Below are positions 28,497-38,996 of a stretch of DNA of 64,000 nucleotides, piece after piece. Every line of letters begins with the position of its first letter. Position 1 is the stretch's first letter. Made by a program: the position numbers and the translations under genes. Below the pieces are notes generated by a model, which searched no databases, was not told the DNA's origin, and worked only from the letters and a program-made list of their open reading frames with translations. Origin of the DNA: Paraburkholderia sp. ZP32-5 (GTDB lineage Bacteria > Pseudomonadota > Gammaproteobacteria > Burkholderiales > Burkholderiaceae); assembly GCF_021390495.1 (NCBI RefSeq), contig NZ_JAJEJP010000001.1, positions 1,426,001-1,490,000 of the forward strand. The letters are read 5' to 3'.

Positions 28497-30020
28497 TCAC
28501 ACGGTCGCGACCGGAATCTTGCCGATCTTCGCCTGCCATTCCTTCGGACCGGTCTGGTGCACGGAGGTGCCGTTCGAATCGACGGCCACCGTCACCGGCA
28601 TATCCTGCACGTCGAACTCGTAGATCGCTTCCATGCCGAGGTCTTCGAACGCCAGCACCTTCGCGCTGCGGATCGCTTTCGACACCAGGTACGCGGCGCC
28701 GCCCACGGCCATCAGATATGCGGCCTTGTGCTTCTTGATCGACTCGATCGCAACCGGGCCGCGCTCGGCCTTGCCGATCATCGAGATCAGACCGGTTTGC
28801 GCGAGCATTGTCTCGGTGAACTTGTCCATACGGGTCGAGGTGGTCGGGCCCGCCGGGCCGACCGCTTCGTCGCGCACCGGATCGACCGGGCCGACGTAGT
28901 AGATCACGCGATTCGTGAAGTCGACCGGCAGCTTTTCGCCCTTCGACAACATATCGGCGATGCGCTTATGCGCGGCGTCGCGGCCCGTCAACATCTTGCC
29001 CGACAGCAGCAGCGTCTGACCCGGCTTCCAGCTGGCCACTTCTTCCGGCGTCAGCGTGTCGAGGTCGACGCGCTTGCTGGTTTCTGTGTTCGGTTCCCAG
29101 TGCACCTTCGGCCATGCGTCGAGCGACGGCGCTTCGAGCTTCGCAACGCCCGAGCCGTCGAGCGTGAAGTGCGCGTGGCGCGTGGCCGCGCAGTTCGGGA
29201 TGATCGCGATTGGCTTGGACGCGGCGTGCGTCGGCGCGGCCATGATCTTCACGTCGAGCACGGTGGCGAGGCCGCCGAGACCCTGCGCGCCGATACCGAG
29301 CGCGTTGACCTTCTCATGCAGCTCGACGCGCAATTCCTCGATCCAGTCCTTCGGGCCGCGAGCGATCACGTCCTGAATGTCGATCGGGTCCATCAGCGAT
29401 TCCTTGGCCATCACCATCGCTTTCTCGGCAGTGCCGCCGATGCCGATGCCGAGCATGCCCGGCGGGCACCAGCCTGCGCCCATCGTCGGCACGGTCTTCA
29501 GGATCCAGTCGACGATCGAGTCGGACGGGTTCAGCATCGCGAACTTCGACTTGTTCTCCGAGCCGCCGCCCTTCGCCGCGACCTGCACGTCGACGGTGTT
29601 GCCCGGCACGATCTCGTAGTGGATCACGGCCGGCGTGTTGTCCTTCGTGTTCTTGCGCGCGCCTTCGGGCGGGCTCACGATCGACGCGCGCAGCACGTTG
29701 TCCGGGTTCAGGTAACCGCGGCGCACGCCTTCGTTGATCATGTCGGTGACGCCCATCGTCGCGCCGTCCCAACGCACGTCCATGCCGACCTTCACGAACA
29801 CGGTGACGATGCCGGTGTCCTGGCAGATCGGCCGCTTGCCTTCGGCGCACATGCGGCTGTTGGTCAGGATCTGCGCAATCGCGTCCTTCGCGGCCGGGCT
29901 CTGTTCGAGCTCGTAAGCGCGGCCGAGCGCTTGAATGTAGTCGAGCGGATGGTAGTAGCTGATGTATTGCAGCGAATCAGCGATGCTCTGAATCAGGTCT
30001 TCCTGTTTGATGACGGTCAT
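28497..30020 (-). CDS. Class I fumarate hydratase (4Fe-4S)
   Basis: This 507-residue enzyme hydrates fumarate to malate in the TCA cycle. It belongs to the oxygen-sensitive class I: the N-terminal domain has cluster-ligand cysteines in CQDTGIVTVFVKVG, GWCPPGMLGIGIGGT and PNCAATRHAHFTLDG; the C-terminal swivel domain has VGPAGPTTSTRMDKF. It is full length. It stands alone in front of a UPF0114 gene 52 bp upstream in the same direction. Confidence 0.93.
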   Translation of the reverse strand: MTVIKQEDLIQSIADSLQYISYYHPLDYIQALGRAYELEQSPAAKDAIAQILTNSRMCAEGKRPICQDTGIVTVFVKVGMDVRWDGATMGVTDMINEGVRRGYLNPDNVLRASIVSPPEGARKNTKDNTPAVIHYEIVPGNTVDVQVAAKGGGSENKSKFAMLNPSDSIVDWILKTVPTMGAGWCPPGMLGIGIGGTAEKAMVMAKESLMDPIDIQDVIARGPKDWIEELRVELHEKVNALGIGAQGLGGLATVLDVKIMAAPTHAASKPIAIIPNCAATRHAHFTLDGSGVAKLEAPSLDAWPKVHWEPNTETSKRVDLDTLTPEEVASWKPGQTLLLSGKMLTGRDAAHKRIADMLSKGEKLPVDFTNRVIYYVGPVDPVRDEAVGPAGPTTSTRMDKFTETMLAQTGLISMIGKAERGPVAIESIKKHKAAYLMAVGGAAYLVSKAIRSAKVLAFEDLGMEAIYEFDVQDMPVTVAVDSNGTSVHQTGPKEWQAKIGKIPVATV

Positions 30021-30071
30021 GGCTAGCTCAGTGGGGAGTGGCGCTTGTGTGCGGATCGCGGTGCAACGCGG

Positions 30072-30689
30072 TCAGTCTTGCGCCTTCATGGGAGTGGAAC
30101 CTTTGAGGCCGCCCGCGGCATGCAGCGCCGCGGGCTCTTCGAAATGCTTGGGATGCGTGTGCGTGGTAAGTCGATCGACGAGCGCCATCACGACTGCCGA
30201 GACGAGGAACGCGACGTGGATGATCACCTGCCACATGATCGTATGGGTCGAATTCTGCTCGGGGCTGATAAAGGTCTTCAGCAGATGGATCGATGAGATG
30301 CTGATCAGCGCCATCGACAATTTGACTTTCAGCACGCCCGCGTTCACGTGGTCGAGCCATTCCGGTTCGTCCGGATGACCGTCGAGGCCGAGGCGCGACA
30401 CGAACGTTTCATACCCGCCGATGATCACCATGATCAGCAGGTTCGAGATCATCACCACGTCGATCAGGCTCAGCACGACGAGCATGATGCTGGTCTCGTC
30501 GAGCTTCATCGAGTCGGTGACCAGATGCCAGACTTCCTTCAGGAACAGCACGACGTAGACCGCCTGCGCGACGATCAGGCCGAGATAGAGCGGCACCTGC
30601 AGCCAGCGGCTCATGAAAATCAGAAGGGGCAGCGCGCGCATCGGGCGGCGCGGACGGGCGGAGGCGGGTCGCGAGGCGGACATAGGCAA
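30072..30689 (-). CDS. UPF0114 (YqhA) inner-membrane protein
   Basis: This 205-residue protein has about four hydrophobic helices and the UPF0114 landmarks: MVIIGGYETFVSRL, HVNAGVLKVKLSMALISISS and IHLLKTF. Function is unknown in the family. The start is ambiguous: MPMSASRP (30689), MSASRP (30683) or MRALPLLIF (30641) are possible. It is 51 bp upstream of the fumarase gene and may be co-transcribed with it. Confidence 0.88.
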   Translation of the reverse strand: MPMSASRPASARPRRPMRALPLLIFMSRWLQVPLYLGLIVAQAVYVVLFLKEVWHLVTDSMKLDETSIMLVVLSLIDVVMISNLLIMVIIGGYETFVSRLGLDGHPDEPEWLDHVNAGVLKVKLSMALISISSIHLLKTFISPEQNSTHTIMWQVIIHVAFLVSAVVMALVDRLTTHTHPKHFEEPAALHAAGGLKGSTPMKAQD

Positions 30690-31477
30690 CGATCAGATCA
30701 GACGCGGATGACGGAACGTGGACCAAGGCGCCGGCCGGCATGCCGGCTGCGCGGATGAGTCGGGCGGGCGGACCGGGCGACGGTTCGAGCATCCCACTCG
30801 AATGTGTCACCGGCACGCAAGCCCTGGCGCCGACGGTGCGGTGCGCGGTCACTGAAGGCCGCAAAGCTCGCGTCAGGCGCGCTATTGTACAGCGTCGGTC
30901 GAATTTGCTGCCGCGGGATGGGTGTGGGGTGGGTGTGGGCGACGGTGCGCCGCCTTGAGATGATGAGAAACAGCGTGAGCGATTCACGCTGGAATCCGGA
31001 CGGCCAGTTCAGTTAGCATTGTAAAAGGGCACAAACCAGCGCAAGGGCGCTATCGGCAGTGCGCTGCTGGTACGGCATGCGATGTGCTGATCGTCTGTAA
31101 TGATCGATCAGGACGCAAACGACGCATGACGCGCCGCATCGTATCAACCGCCGAATTCGCGCTGTGTTCGCGTTGCGTCGGCGTCGAGTTTCTTGTCTGA
31201 CTAGCGCAGCGTTCATTGACGCTCTAAGGGTTTTCGCTTGGCGATCAAGGCTCTATACGTAAGTGGCCGGTAAGTTCAAGCGCTTATGGTTGGCATGAAT
31301 GCACGGGTGGGACAGCAGTCTTGCCTTGCACACACGGATGTTGCGTTGCCGCACGGCCAGTTGCCGCGGCACCGCGAGGTGGGAGACAGCGCCGCTCGAA
31401 GCGGCTCGAACAGGACAAGGCGAGCATGACGCGCGCCGGCACAGGTTTTACGTTTCATCTTCACCAAGGGGTTGTCG
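30690..31477. other. Long intergenic region upstream of acs
   Basis: This 788-bp stretch separates the divergent UPF0114 and acs genes. I see no gene that can be supported. It contains a small perfect dyad AGCGTGA-GCGAT-TCACGCT at 30972-30990. The length suggests complex control of acs, which is usual for this gene, but no specific site is recognised. A CCAAGGGG ribosome site precedes acs. Confidence 0.45.
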
Positions 31478-33460
<1,983 letters not shown>

Positions 33461-33602
33461 GAGGGCTTTGCAAGAAGGCTTCAAGGGACGGTGAACGTCC
33501 GTCGTGATGTGTGAGGGAGCGTATCGGCCGATACGCTCCTGGGCATCAGACGCGGCGTTCCGCTTCAAGCATCCCGATCGAACGGCATCAAACGGCTTCA
33601 AT

Positions 33603-33650
33603 AAAAAGGCATCGCGCGGACAATCCCAATTGCCTGCCCGATGCCTTTTT
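33603..33650 (+). terminator. Terminator between acs and the DUF4212 gene
   Basis: The stem AAAAAGGCATCG pairs with CGATGCCTTTTT around a 24-base loop. It lies 143 bp after the acs stop and just before the DUF4212 start, so the transporter genes would need their own promoter or read-through. Confidence 0.75.
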
Positions 33651-33663
33651 GATACATAGGCGC

Positions 33664-34086
33664 ATGGCCGCGCCGCACCTTTCCTCCCGCACCACGCTGA
33701 ACCCAACGCCCGAACCACCTCCGGTCTCGGCGGCGATGGCGCTTGCGCATCGCAAGTACTGGCGTTTCAATCTCGCGCTGATTGCAACACTGATGACGCT
33801 CGGCTTCATCGTGTCGTTCGTCGTGCCGCTGATGGCGCCGGCGCTCGCGCCGGTGCGCATCGGCGGCTTCAGGCTGCCGTTCTACTTCGGCGCGCAGGGC
33901 GCGATCCTGATCTACCTCGCTCTGATCGTCGTCTATATCGTGCTGATGCAGCGCGCCGACCGCCAGCTACAGCGTGCATTCGAAGCGGACTCGAGGCGAA
34001 ATGCGACAAGCGATGCCGCTACCGGCTCCACGGTGAGTTCCACCAACGGCGCAGGCATGAACGCACCGGCCGCGCGCGGACGCTGA
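33664..34086 (+). CDS. DUF4212 small subunit of a sodium/solute symporter
   Basis: This 140-residue protein has two membrane segments (FNLALIATLMTLGFIVSFVV and GAILIYLALIVVYIVLMQRA), typical of DUF4212, which is always paired with a large SSS-family symporter. The ATG at 33664 follows the terminator by 13 bp; the family normally starts just before the HRKYWRFN segment, so the Pro-rich leader is extra. The symporter gene starts 6 bp after the stop. Confidence 0.85.
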   Translation: MAAPHLSSRTTLNPTPEPPPVSAAMALAHRKYWRFNLALIATLMTLGFIVSFVVPLMAPALAPVRIGGFRLPFYFGAQGAILIYLALIVVYIVLMQRADRQLQRAFEADSRRNATSDAATGSTVSSTNGAGMNAPAARGR

Positions 34087-34091
34087 GCGCG

Positions 34092-36110
34092 ATGAAGCTC
34101 ACGCATCGGCTGATCCGCTCCTACGCGCTTTATACGCTCGGCTTCCTGCTGTTCGTCTACGTGATGTCGCGCATCGAGCGCACCACCGGCCCCGGCGTGT
34201 GGATCGGCTACGTGTTCCTGTTCGTGCCGATTGCGGTGTATGCGGTGATCGGCGTGCTGTCGCGCACATCGGATCTGGTCGAATACTACGTCGCGGGGCG
34301 GCGCGTGCCGTCGGCGTTCAACGGCATGGCGACGGCGGCCGACTGGCTGTCGGCCGCGTCGTTCATCGGGCTTGCCGGTTCGATCTACGCGACGGGCTAC
34401 GACGGTCTTGCTTATCTGATGGGCTGGACCGGCGGCTATTGTCTCGTTGCGTTTCTGCTTGCGCCGTATGTGCGCAAACTCGCGCGCTATACGATTCCCG
34501 ATTTTCTCGGCACGCGCTTTTCGAGCAACGCGGTGCGCGGCCTCGCGGCGCTGGCAGCGATCCTGTGTTCGTTCGTCTATCTGGTCGCGCAGATCCAGGG
34601 CGTCGGCCTGATCGCGACGCGCTTTATCGGCGTCGATTTCGCGGTCGGAATTTTCTGCGGGCTCGCCGGCATCCTGGTGTGCTCGTTTCTCGGCGGCATG
34701 CGCGCGGTTACGTGGACCCAGGTCGCGCAGTACATCATCCTGATCGCGGCGATCCTGATCCCGGTGTCGATGATCGCGCATAAGGACGGCCTCGGCTGGG
34801 TACCGCAAATCAGCTACGGCCGCTTGATGGAGCGCATGGAAGGGCTTGAGAAAGCCGTGCGCGACGCGCCGCTCGAAGAGCGCGTGCGCGACGACTACCG
34901 GCGCCGCGCCGCGTTGATGCAGATGCGGCTCGACACGTTGCCGCAATCGTTCGCCGACGAGAAGCGGCGGCTCAGCGACGAGGTCGCGGATCTACGCCGC
35001 CACAACGGCCCGTTGCGCGAGATCAAGGAGCGTGAACGCGCGCTCGAACAGTTTCCGCGCGATGCCGCCGCCGCGCAGATCGTCTGGACCCAGCAGCGCG
35101 AGGAAATGCTGATGCGCGCGGCCGCGCCGGTGCCGATGCACGAGCCGTTTCCGGCGGTCGGTGATCAGGACCGCGGCACCCATGAGCGCAATTTTCTATC
35201 GCTGCTGCTGTGCCTGTCGCTCGGCACCGCGAGCCTGCCGCATATCCTGACGCGCTATAACACGACGACGTCGGTGGCGTCCGCGCGGCGCTCGGTCGGC
35301 TGGACGCTCTTTTTCGTCGCGTTGTTTTACCTGACCGTGCCGGTGCTGGCGGTGCTGATCAAGTACGAGATTCTGACGAACCTCGTCGGCCATCACTTCT
35401 CCGATCTGCCGCAATGGCTGATGCAATGGCGCAAGGTCGAGCCGAGCCTGATCAGCCTCGCCGATACGAATGGCGACGGCATCGTGCGCTGGAGCGAGAT
35501 TCAGATGCAGCCCGACATGGTCGTGCTCGCGGCGCCGGAGATCGCAGGTCTGCCTTACGTGATGTCGGGGCTGATCGCGGCGGGCGCGCTGGCGGCGGCG
35601 CTGTCGACCGCGGATGGCCTGCTGCTGACGATCGCGAACGCGCTGTCGCACGATGTCTACTACCACATGGTCGACCCGGCGGCGTCGAGCCAGCGGCGCG
35701 TGACGATCTCGAAGATTCTGCTGCTCGGGGTGGCGCTGTTTGCGTCGTATGTCGCGTCGCTGAATACGGGGAATATCCTGTTTCTGGTCGGCGCGGCGTT
35801 TTCGCTGGCGGCGTCGAGCCTGTTCCCGGTGCTGGTGCTCGGCGTGTTCTGGAAGCGCACGACACGGCTCGGCGCGGTGGCGGGGATGGTGGCGGGGCTC
35901 GTCGTGTGCATCTATTACATCGTGTCGACGTATCCGTTCTTCACGCAGATGACGGGCTTTACCGGCGCGCGCTGGTTCGGCATCGAGCCGATCAGCTCGG
36001 GCGTATTCGGCGTGCCGGCGGGGTTTCTGGTGACGATTGCCGTGAGCCTGATGGATCGCAAACCGGATGCTTATACCGTTGCGCTGGTGGACTATATCCG
36101 GCATCCGTAG
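34092..36110 (+). CDS. SSS-family sodium:solute symporter with EF-hand-like loop
   Basis: This 672-residue transporter belongs to the solute:sodium symporter family (VC_2705/ActP-like), with about 13 membrane helices. The SSS signature region is near LAALAAILCSFVYLVAQIQG. Between helices lies a long soluble insert (about residues 240-370) rich in Arg and Glu. A canonical EF-hand loop DTNGDGIVRWSE (Asp458 to Glu469) follows, suggesting calcium binding. With DUF4212 and the nearby acs, short-chain acids such as acetate are the likely substrate; this is inferred. Confidence 0.88.
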   Translation: MKLTHRLIRSYALYTLGFLLFVYVMSRIERTTGPGVWIGYVFLFVPIAVYAVIGVLSRTSDLVEYYVAGRRVPSAFNGMATAADWLSAASFIGLAGSIYATGYDGLAYLMGWTGGYCLVAFLLAPYVRKLARYTIPDFLGTRFSSNAVRGLAALAAILCSFVYLVAQIQGVGLIATRFIGVDFAVGIFCGLAGILVCSFLGGMRAVTWTQVAQYIILIAAILIPVSMIAHKDGLGWVPQISYGRLMERMEGLEKAVRDAPLEERVRDDYRRRAALMQMRLDTLPQSFADEKRRLSDEVADLRRHNGPLREIKERERALEQFPRDAAAAQIVWTQQREEMLMRAAAPVPMHEPFPAVGDQDRGTHERNFLSLLLCLSLGTASLPHILTRYNTTTSVASARRSVGWTLFFVALFYLTVPVLAVLIKYEILTNLVGHHFSDLPQWLMQWRKVEPSLISLADTNGDGIVRWSEIQMQPDMVVLAAPEIAGLPYVMSGLIAAGALAAALSTADGLLLTIANALSHDVYYHMVDPAASSQRRVTISKILLLGVALFASYVASLNTGNILFLVGAAFSLAASSLFPVLVLGVFWKRTTRLGAVAGMVAGLVVCIYYIVSTYPFFTQMTGFTGARWFGIEPISSGVFGVPAGFLVTIAVSLMDRKPDAYTVALVDYIRHP

Positions 36111-36161
36111 CGGGTTTGCGTGAGCGCGAGGGTGGGGTATAGCGGAAGGCGCGAAGTTTGC

Positions 36162-36167
36162 TATAAT
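36162..36167 (+). promoter_or_regulatory. -10 box of the tRNA-Ser promoter
   Basis: A perfect TATAAT lies 12 bp before the tRNA gene. No clear -35 box is seen at 17 bp, which is common for stable-RNA promoters in GC-rich genomes. Confidence 0.6.
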
Positions 36168-36179
36168 TCGGCTCCCCGC

Positions 36180-36270
36180 GGAGAGATGGATGAGCGGTTT
36201 AAGTCGCACGCCTGGAAAGCGTGTATAGGTTAATAGCCTATCCGGGGTTCGAATCCCCGTCTCTCCGCCA
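36180..36270 (+). tRNA. tRNA-Ser (anticodon GGA)
   Basis: This 91-nt gene includes the encoded CCA. The acceptor stem GGAGAGA pairs with TCTCTCC; the anticodon arm CACGC-CTGGAAA-GCGTG gives anticodon GGA for UCC/UCU; a long variable arm (TATAGGTTAATAGCCTA) is typical of class II tRNA-Ser; the T arm is CGGGG-TTCGAAT-CCCCG. The 3' 14 bp are the attachment core of a genomic island and are duplicated at 63,874-63,887. Confidence 0.97.
36257..36270 (+). repeat. attL core: 14-bp repeat in the tRNA-Ser 3' end
   Basis: CCGTCTCTCCGCCA is identical to 63874-63887. The upstream 13 bp (T arm) also match partly, giving about 21 of 27 positions overall. Confidence 0.92.
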
Positions 36271-36585
36271 AAACGTGCAATAACCCCTTGATTTTACATG
36301 AAAATTGAGGGGTTTGTTTTTTTGACTATCAAGTCGACTTACAAGCGATTCAGGGGCGGTTGTGAGCACCTTTTGGTAGTCGCTCACGGTGACGGTCTAT
36401 ATAATTGATTCATCGATGGCGCGTTGACCCGCCGTCGAACGACGAAGCGACACGGTTTGACGGTCGCAAGTCGTTGATCTTGACTGACACGGTTCTCGTG
36501 TCACGTTTTCGAATCTTCCCGATTGCAACGTTCGCGCATCCGATTGACCTCGGAGGCGTTCGTTCGTCCATTAGAGACCATCACG
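36271..36585. other. Left-end region of the island
   Basis: No gene is supported. Besides the hairpin it holds TTGACTATCAA (36322-36332) and GACTTACAA (36336-36344), both of which recur beside the right attachment site. They look like integrase arm-type binding sites. The rest is AT-rich and could hold a promoter for the next gene. Confidence 0.6.
36282..36316 (+). terminator. Hairpin directly after tRNA-Ser, supplied by the island
   Basis: AACCCC pairs with GGGGTT across an AT-rich arm (TTGATTTT with AAAATTGA, imperfect), followed by a T-rich run. It lies 11 bp after the tRNA, inside the island end, and would stop tRNA transcription in place of the original terminator. Confidence 0.7.
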
Positions 36586-36885
36586 ATGAAATTGGAACTG
36601 CCGCAGGGCGTCAAGCCCCGGTTTGCGCTCGGCCGTTTGCTGGCCACACCGAGTGCGTTGGCCGCCCTGATCCTGGCGGAGATATCGCCTGGCGATCTGC
36701 TAAAGCGTCACGTCGAAGGGGATTGGGGCGACGTCACGCTGCACGACTGGAGGGAAAACGAATTTTCCGTGAAAGCTGATTTGCGGTTGCTTTCTAGCTA
36801 TATGTTGAAGACCAATGTGCGCGTGTGGGTCATCACTGAAGCCGACCGGTCGATCACAACGTTATTGCTGCCGGACGAGTATTGA
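36586..36885 (+). CDS. Small ICE/plasmid-associated protein, unknown function
   Basis: This 99-residue protein starts MKLELPQGVKPRFALGRLLA and ends WVITEADRSITTLLLPDEY. That pattern matches a family often found on plasmids and integrative elements and sometimes labelled, without good reason, a type I restriction subunit. No methylase or nuclease motif is visible, so I do not accept that label. It is compact, probably globular, and full length. The ATG at 36586 is chosen for the family's N-terminus. It is convergent with an XRE gene 10 bp away. Confidence 0.75.
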   Translation: MKLELPQGVKPRFALGRLLATPSALAALILAEISPGDLLKRHVEGDWGDVTLHDWRENEFSVKADLRLLSSYMLKTNVRVWVITEADRSITTLLLPDEY

Positions 36886-36895
36886 TGGTGTTTGC

Positions 36896-37153
36896 TTATC
36901 GCGGTAGGGCAGAGATCGACATCGCCTGAAATCGGTCGATAAAGTCGTGGGGGTCAGCGTCGAGTGCGCGGAGGATGTCGAGAAGTTCGATGAGGTCGAT
37001 CCGACGTACACCACTTTCGTACTTGGACACGAACGTCTGGGTCCGGTCAAGCCGATCCGCAACGTCCTGCTGGAGCAGGCCGCGTTGTTTGCGCAGTTCG
37101 GTAAGAAGCCTGGCAATCAGCGGGTAGCGATGGTCGTGAAGTGGATGGGTCAT
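36896..37153 (-). CDS. XRE-family helix-turn-helix regulator
   Basis: This 85-residue protein is a single Cro/C1-type DNA-binding domain: LLTELRKQRGLLQQDVADRL then DRTQTFVSKYESGVRRID. It has no effector domain. It is divergent from a small membrane-protein gene 35 bp away and may repress the shared promoter. Such regulators are common in integrative elements. Confidence 0.88.
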   Translation of the reverse strand: MTHPLHDHRYPLIARLLTELRKQRGLLQQDVADRLDRTQTFVSKYESGVRRIDLIELLDILRALDADPHDFIDRFQAMSISALPR

Positions 37154-37188
37154 AGACGAATTCTAGATGTGCATACACAATATGCGAT

Positions 37189-37563
37189 ATGGGCATATGG
37201 TATAAATCGGGGGTGTGCATGGTCTGGATGATCTGGCCGCTTGGCGCGGCCGTCACGGCGCTCAGCATCGTATTCGACATGCGGAGATTGATGATCAACC
37301 GCGTCGGGCTGTCGAGTATGGGGTGGGTTGTCGCGTGCGTATGCGCTGGCCCGTTGGCAGGCGGGGCCTATCTGATCCTGCGTCGGGGTGCACGCAGGCA
37401 ATTGGTCGAGGCGGTGTGGCGAATCGCCGGGGACCAGTTTCAGCCGGTCGATTTGCGTCGCGCCCGATTGATCGCCTTGCTTCGTAGTGGCCTCGTCGGC
37501 GCGCCGGTGTTTCATGCATGCATGAAACAGCTCGACGCCGAGCGGCCAGCGACGGGGACATGA
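37189..37563 (+). CDS. Small membrane protein, unknown
   Basis: This 124-residue protein has two hydrophobic helices (MVWMIWPLGAAVTALSIVF and MGWVVACVCAGPLAGGAYLI) followed by a basic cytoplasmic tail. A start at 37219 (MVWMIW) is an alternative. It is divergent from the XRE gene. I do not recognise the family; similar small membrane proteins occur in integrative elements. The tail (RRARLIALLRSG) might contact nucleic acid or lipid. Confidence 0.6.
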   Translation: MGIWYKSGVCMVWMIWPLGAAVTALSIVFDMRRLMINRVGLSSMGWVVACVCAGPLAGGAYLILRRGARRQLVEAVWRIAGDQFQPVDLRRARLIALLRSGLVGAPVFHACMKQLDAERPATGT

Positions 37564-37582
37564 ATTTCGAGAAAGGACAAAA

Positions 37583-37921
37583 GTGAAAAGAAATCTGACC
37601 ATGAAGAAACAGGCCGCGCGCCTAGTCGCTCTTGCGGTAGTGGGCGGCGTAGTGATCGTTGGCGCGAATTACGGGATCGACGAGTGGGCCGGGCGTGATT
37701 TGGTTAGCAGGCAGATCGAGGGTGCCGAATTTCAGCACACAAGTCACGGCGACCACGCCGGTGTGTTCTGCGGCGAAGTGTCGGGCGTCAACGGATTCGG
37801 GATGAGAACCCCCTACATGCGCTTTGTTGCGACTTCGGGACGTGTAGAGATTGCGCCGCTTACGCTCGACCGCGAGAAGGTCGAAACATTTGATCGTGAA
37901 TGGAGAGCACAGTGCGAGTAG
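37583..37921 (+). CDS. Small membrane-anchored protein, unknown
   Basis: This 112-residue protein has one N-terminal hydrophobic segment (ARLVALAVVGGVVIVGANYG), then a soluble domain with two cysteines (Cys in GVFCGEV and in RAQCE) that could form a disulfide outside the cytoplasm. The start is a GTG at 37583 or an ATG at 37601. It follows the previous gene by 19 bp and is probably in one operon with it. No family is recognised. Confidence 0.6.
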   Translation: MKRNLTMKKQAARLVALAVVGGVVIVGANYGIDEWAGRDLVSRQIEGAEFQHTSHGDHAGVFCGEVSGVNGFGMRTPYMRFVATSGRVEIAPLTLDREKVETFDREWRAQCE

Positions 37922-38090
37922 GGTGCCGCGCGACTGGATTCGCGTTCAGACAGCAAATCAGAGGACGCGTCGTCAGGGCGATGCTGCGGTTAGTTATAGA
38001 AAAAACCGCACGTTGGAAAAGTGCCTATCTCTGCCTTTACTGCGGCGTTGTGTCCAATCCCGTGCGTGATGCCATCCCTGGAGAAAAGTT

Positions 38091-38996
38091 ATGGCAGCGG
38101 TAACCGTACTGATTCCCGCCCGCAACGCGGAACAGACTCTGGCTGAGACCCTTCAGAGCCTTGTGAACCAGACCTTCAAGGATTTCGAGGTCGTTCTAGT
38201 CGATGACGCTTCGACCGATCGCACCGCCGAAATCGCGCAGAGTTTCCAGTCGCGGCTGGAGATCAGGATATTGTCCCCCGGGACTCATTTGGGCGCTGCC
38301 GGAGCAGCCAACTTCGGGTTGCGTGTCATTGAGAGCGCCTACATCGCCCGCATCGACGCCGACGACATTGCGATGCCGACCCGATTGGAAAAGCAGGTTT
38401 CGTTTCTGGAGGCCAACCCTCATGTGGATGTGCTTGGCACCGGGATGGAACTCTTCAGTGAGCAGTCCGGTGGCGAGGTTCGCTTATCGATCAAACCAGA
38501 AGATGACGCTTCAATTAAAACTGCCCTGATTCAGATCTGCTCGTTATCGAACGGTAGCGCGATGTTTCGGAAGAGCTTTTTCTACGATGTCGGTGTGTAC
38601 GATGCCCGTCTCGTTGTTGCCGAGGATTACGACCTGTGGTGTCGCGGGGCGTTGTTAGGAAAACGCTATGCGAATCTGGCGGAGCCGCTTACGCGCTACC
38701 GGCAGCACCCAATATCGATCAGCATTCAGAAATTGCAGCAGCAACGGGAACTGGACCTACTGGTCAAGCGCAAATATCTGACAGCACTTCTTGATGGCGC
38801 GCCACCGGCCCACCTTGCCGAGTTCTTCTCCCTGATGACGGAATTCAACAGTCGCGAGATAGCGCTACGGGTCGTGCAGCAATCCACGCCGCTGCTGTTC
38901 AAGCTGTCTCGGAAGATGCCAAACGAACCTCTGTTTGGAACTATCGTCATCGAATGCCTGGGTCGGCATCTACAACAGAGACGTGTTCAAATCTGA
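38091..38996 (+). CDS. Family 2 glycosyltransferase
   Basis: This 301-residue GT-A enzyme begins VTVLIPARNAEQTLAETLQS, has the nucleotide-sugar motif VDDASTDRT, the metal-binding DxD region in RIDADDIAMP, and an acceptor-region VAEDYDLWCRG (the ED that provides the catalytic base in this family). It transfers sugars to glycans or lipids. It is alone: no other polysaccharide genes are near, so the acceptor is unknown. It might modify the secreted protein encoded downstream, but nothing proves this. Confidence 0.88.
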   Translation: MAAVTVLIPARNAEQTLAETLQSLVNQTFKDFEVVLVDDASTDRTAEIAQSFQSRLEIRILSPGTHLGAAGAANFGLRVIESAYIARIDADDIAMPTRLEKQVSFLEANPHVDVLGTGMELFSEQSGGEVRLSIKPEDDASIKTALIQICSLSNGSAMFRKSFFYDVGVYDARLVVAEDYDLWCRGALLGKRYANLAEPLTRYRQHPISISIQKLQQQRELDLLVKRKYLTALLDGAPPAHLAEFFSLMTEFNSREIALRVVQQSTPLLFKLSRKMPNEPLFGTIVIECLGRHLQQRRVQI

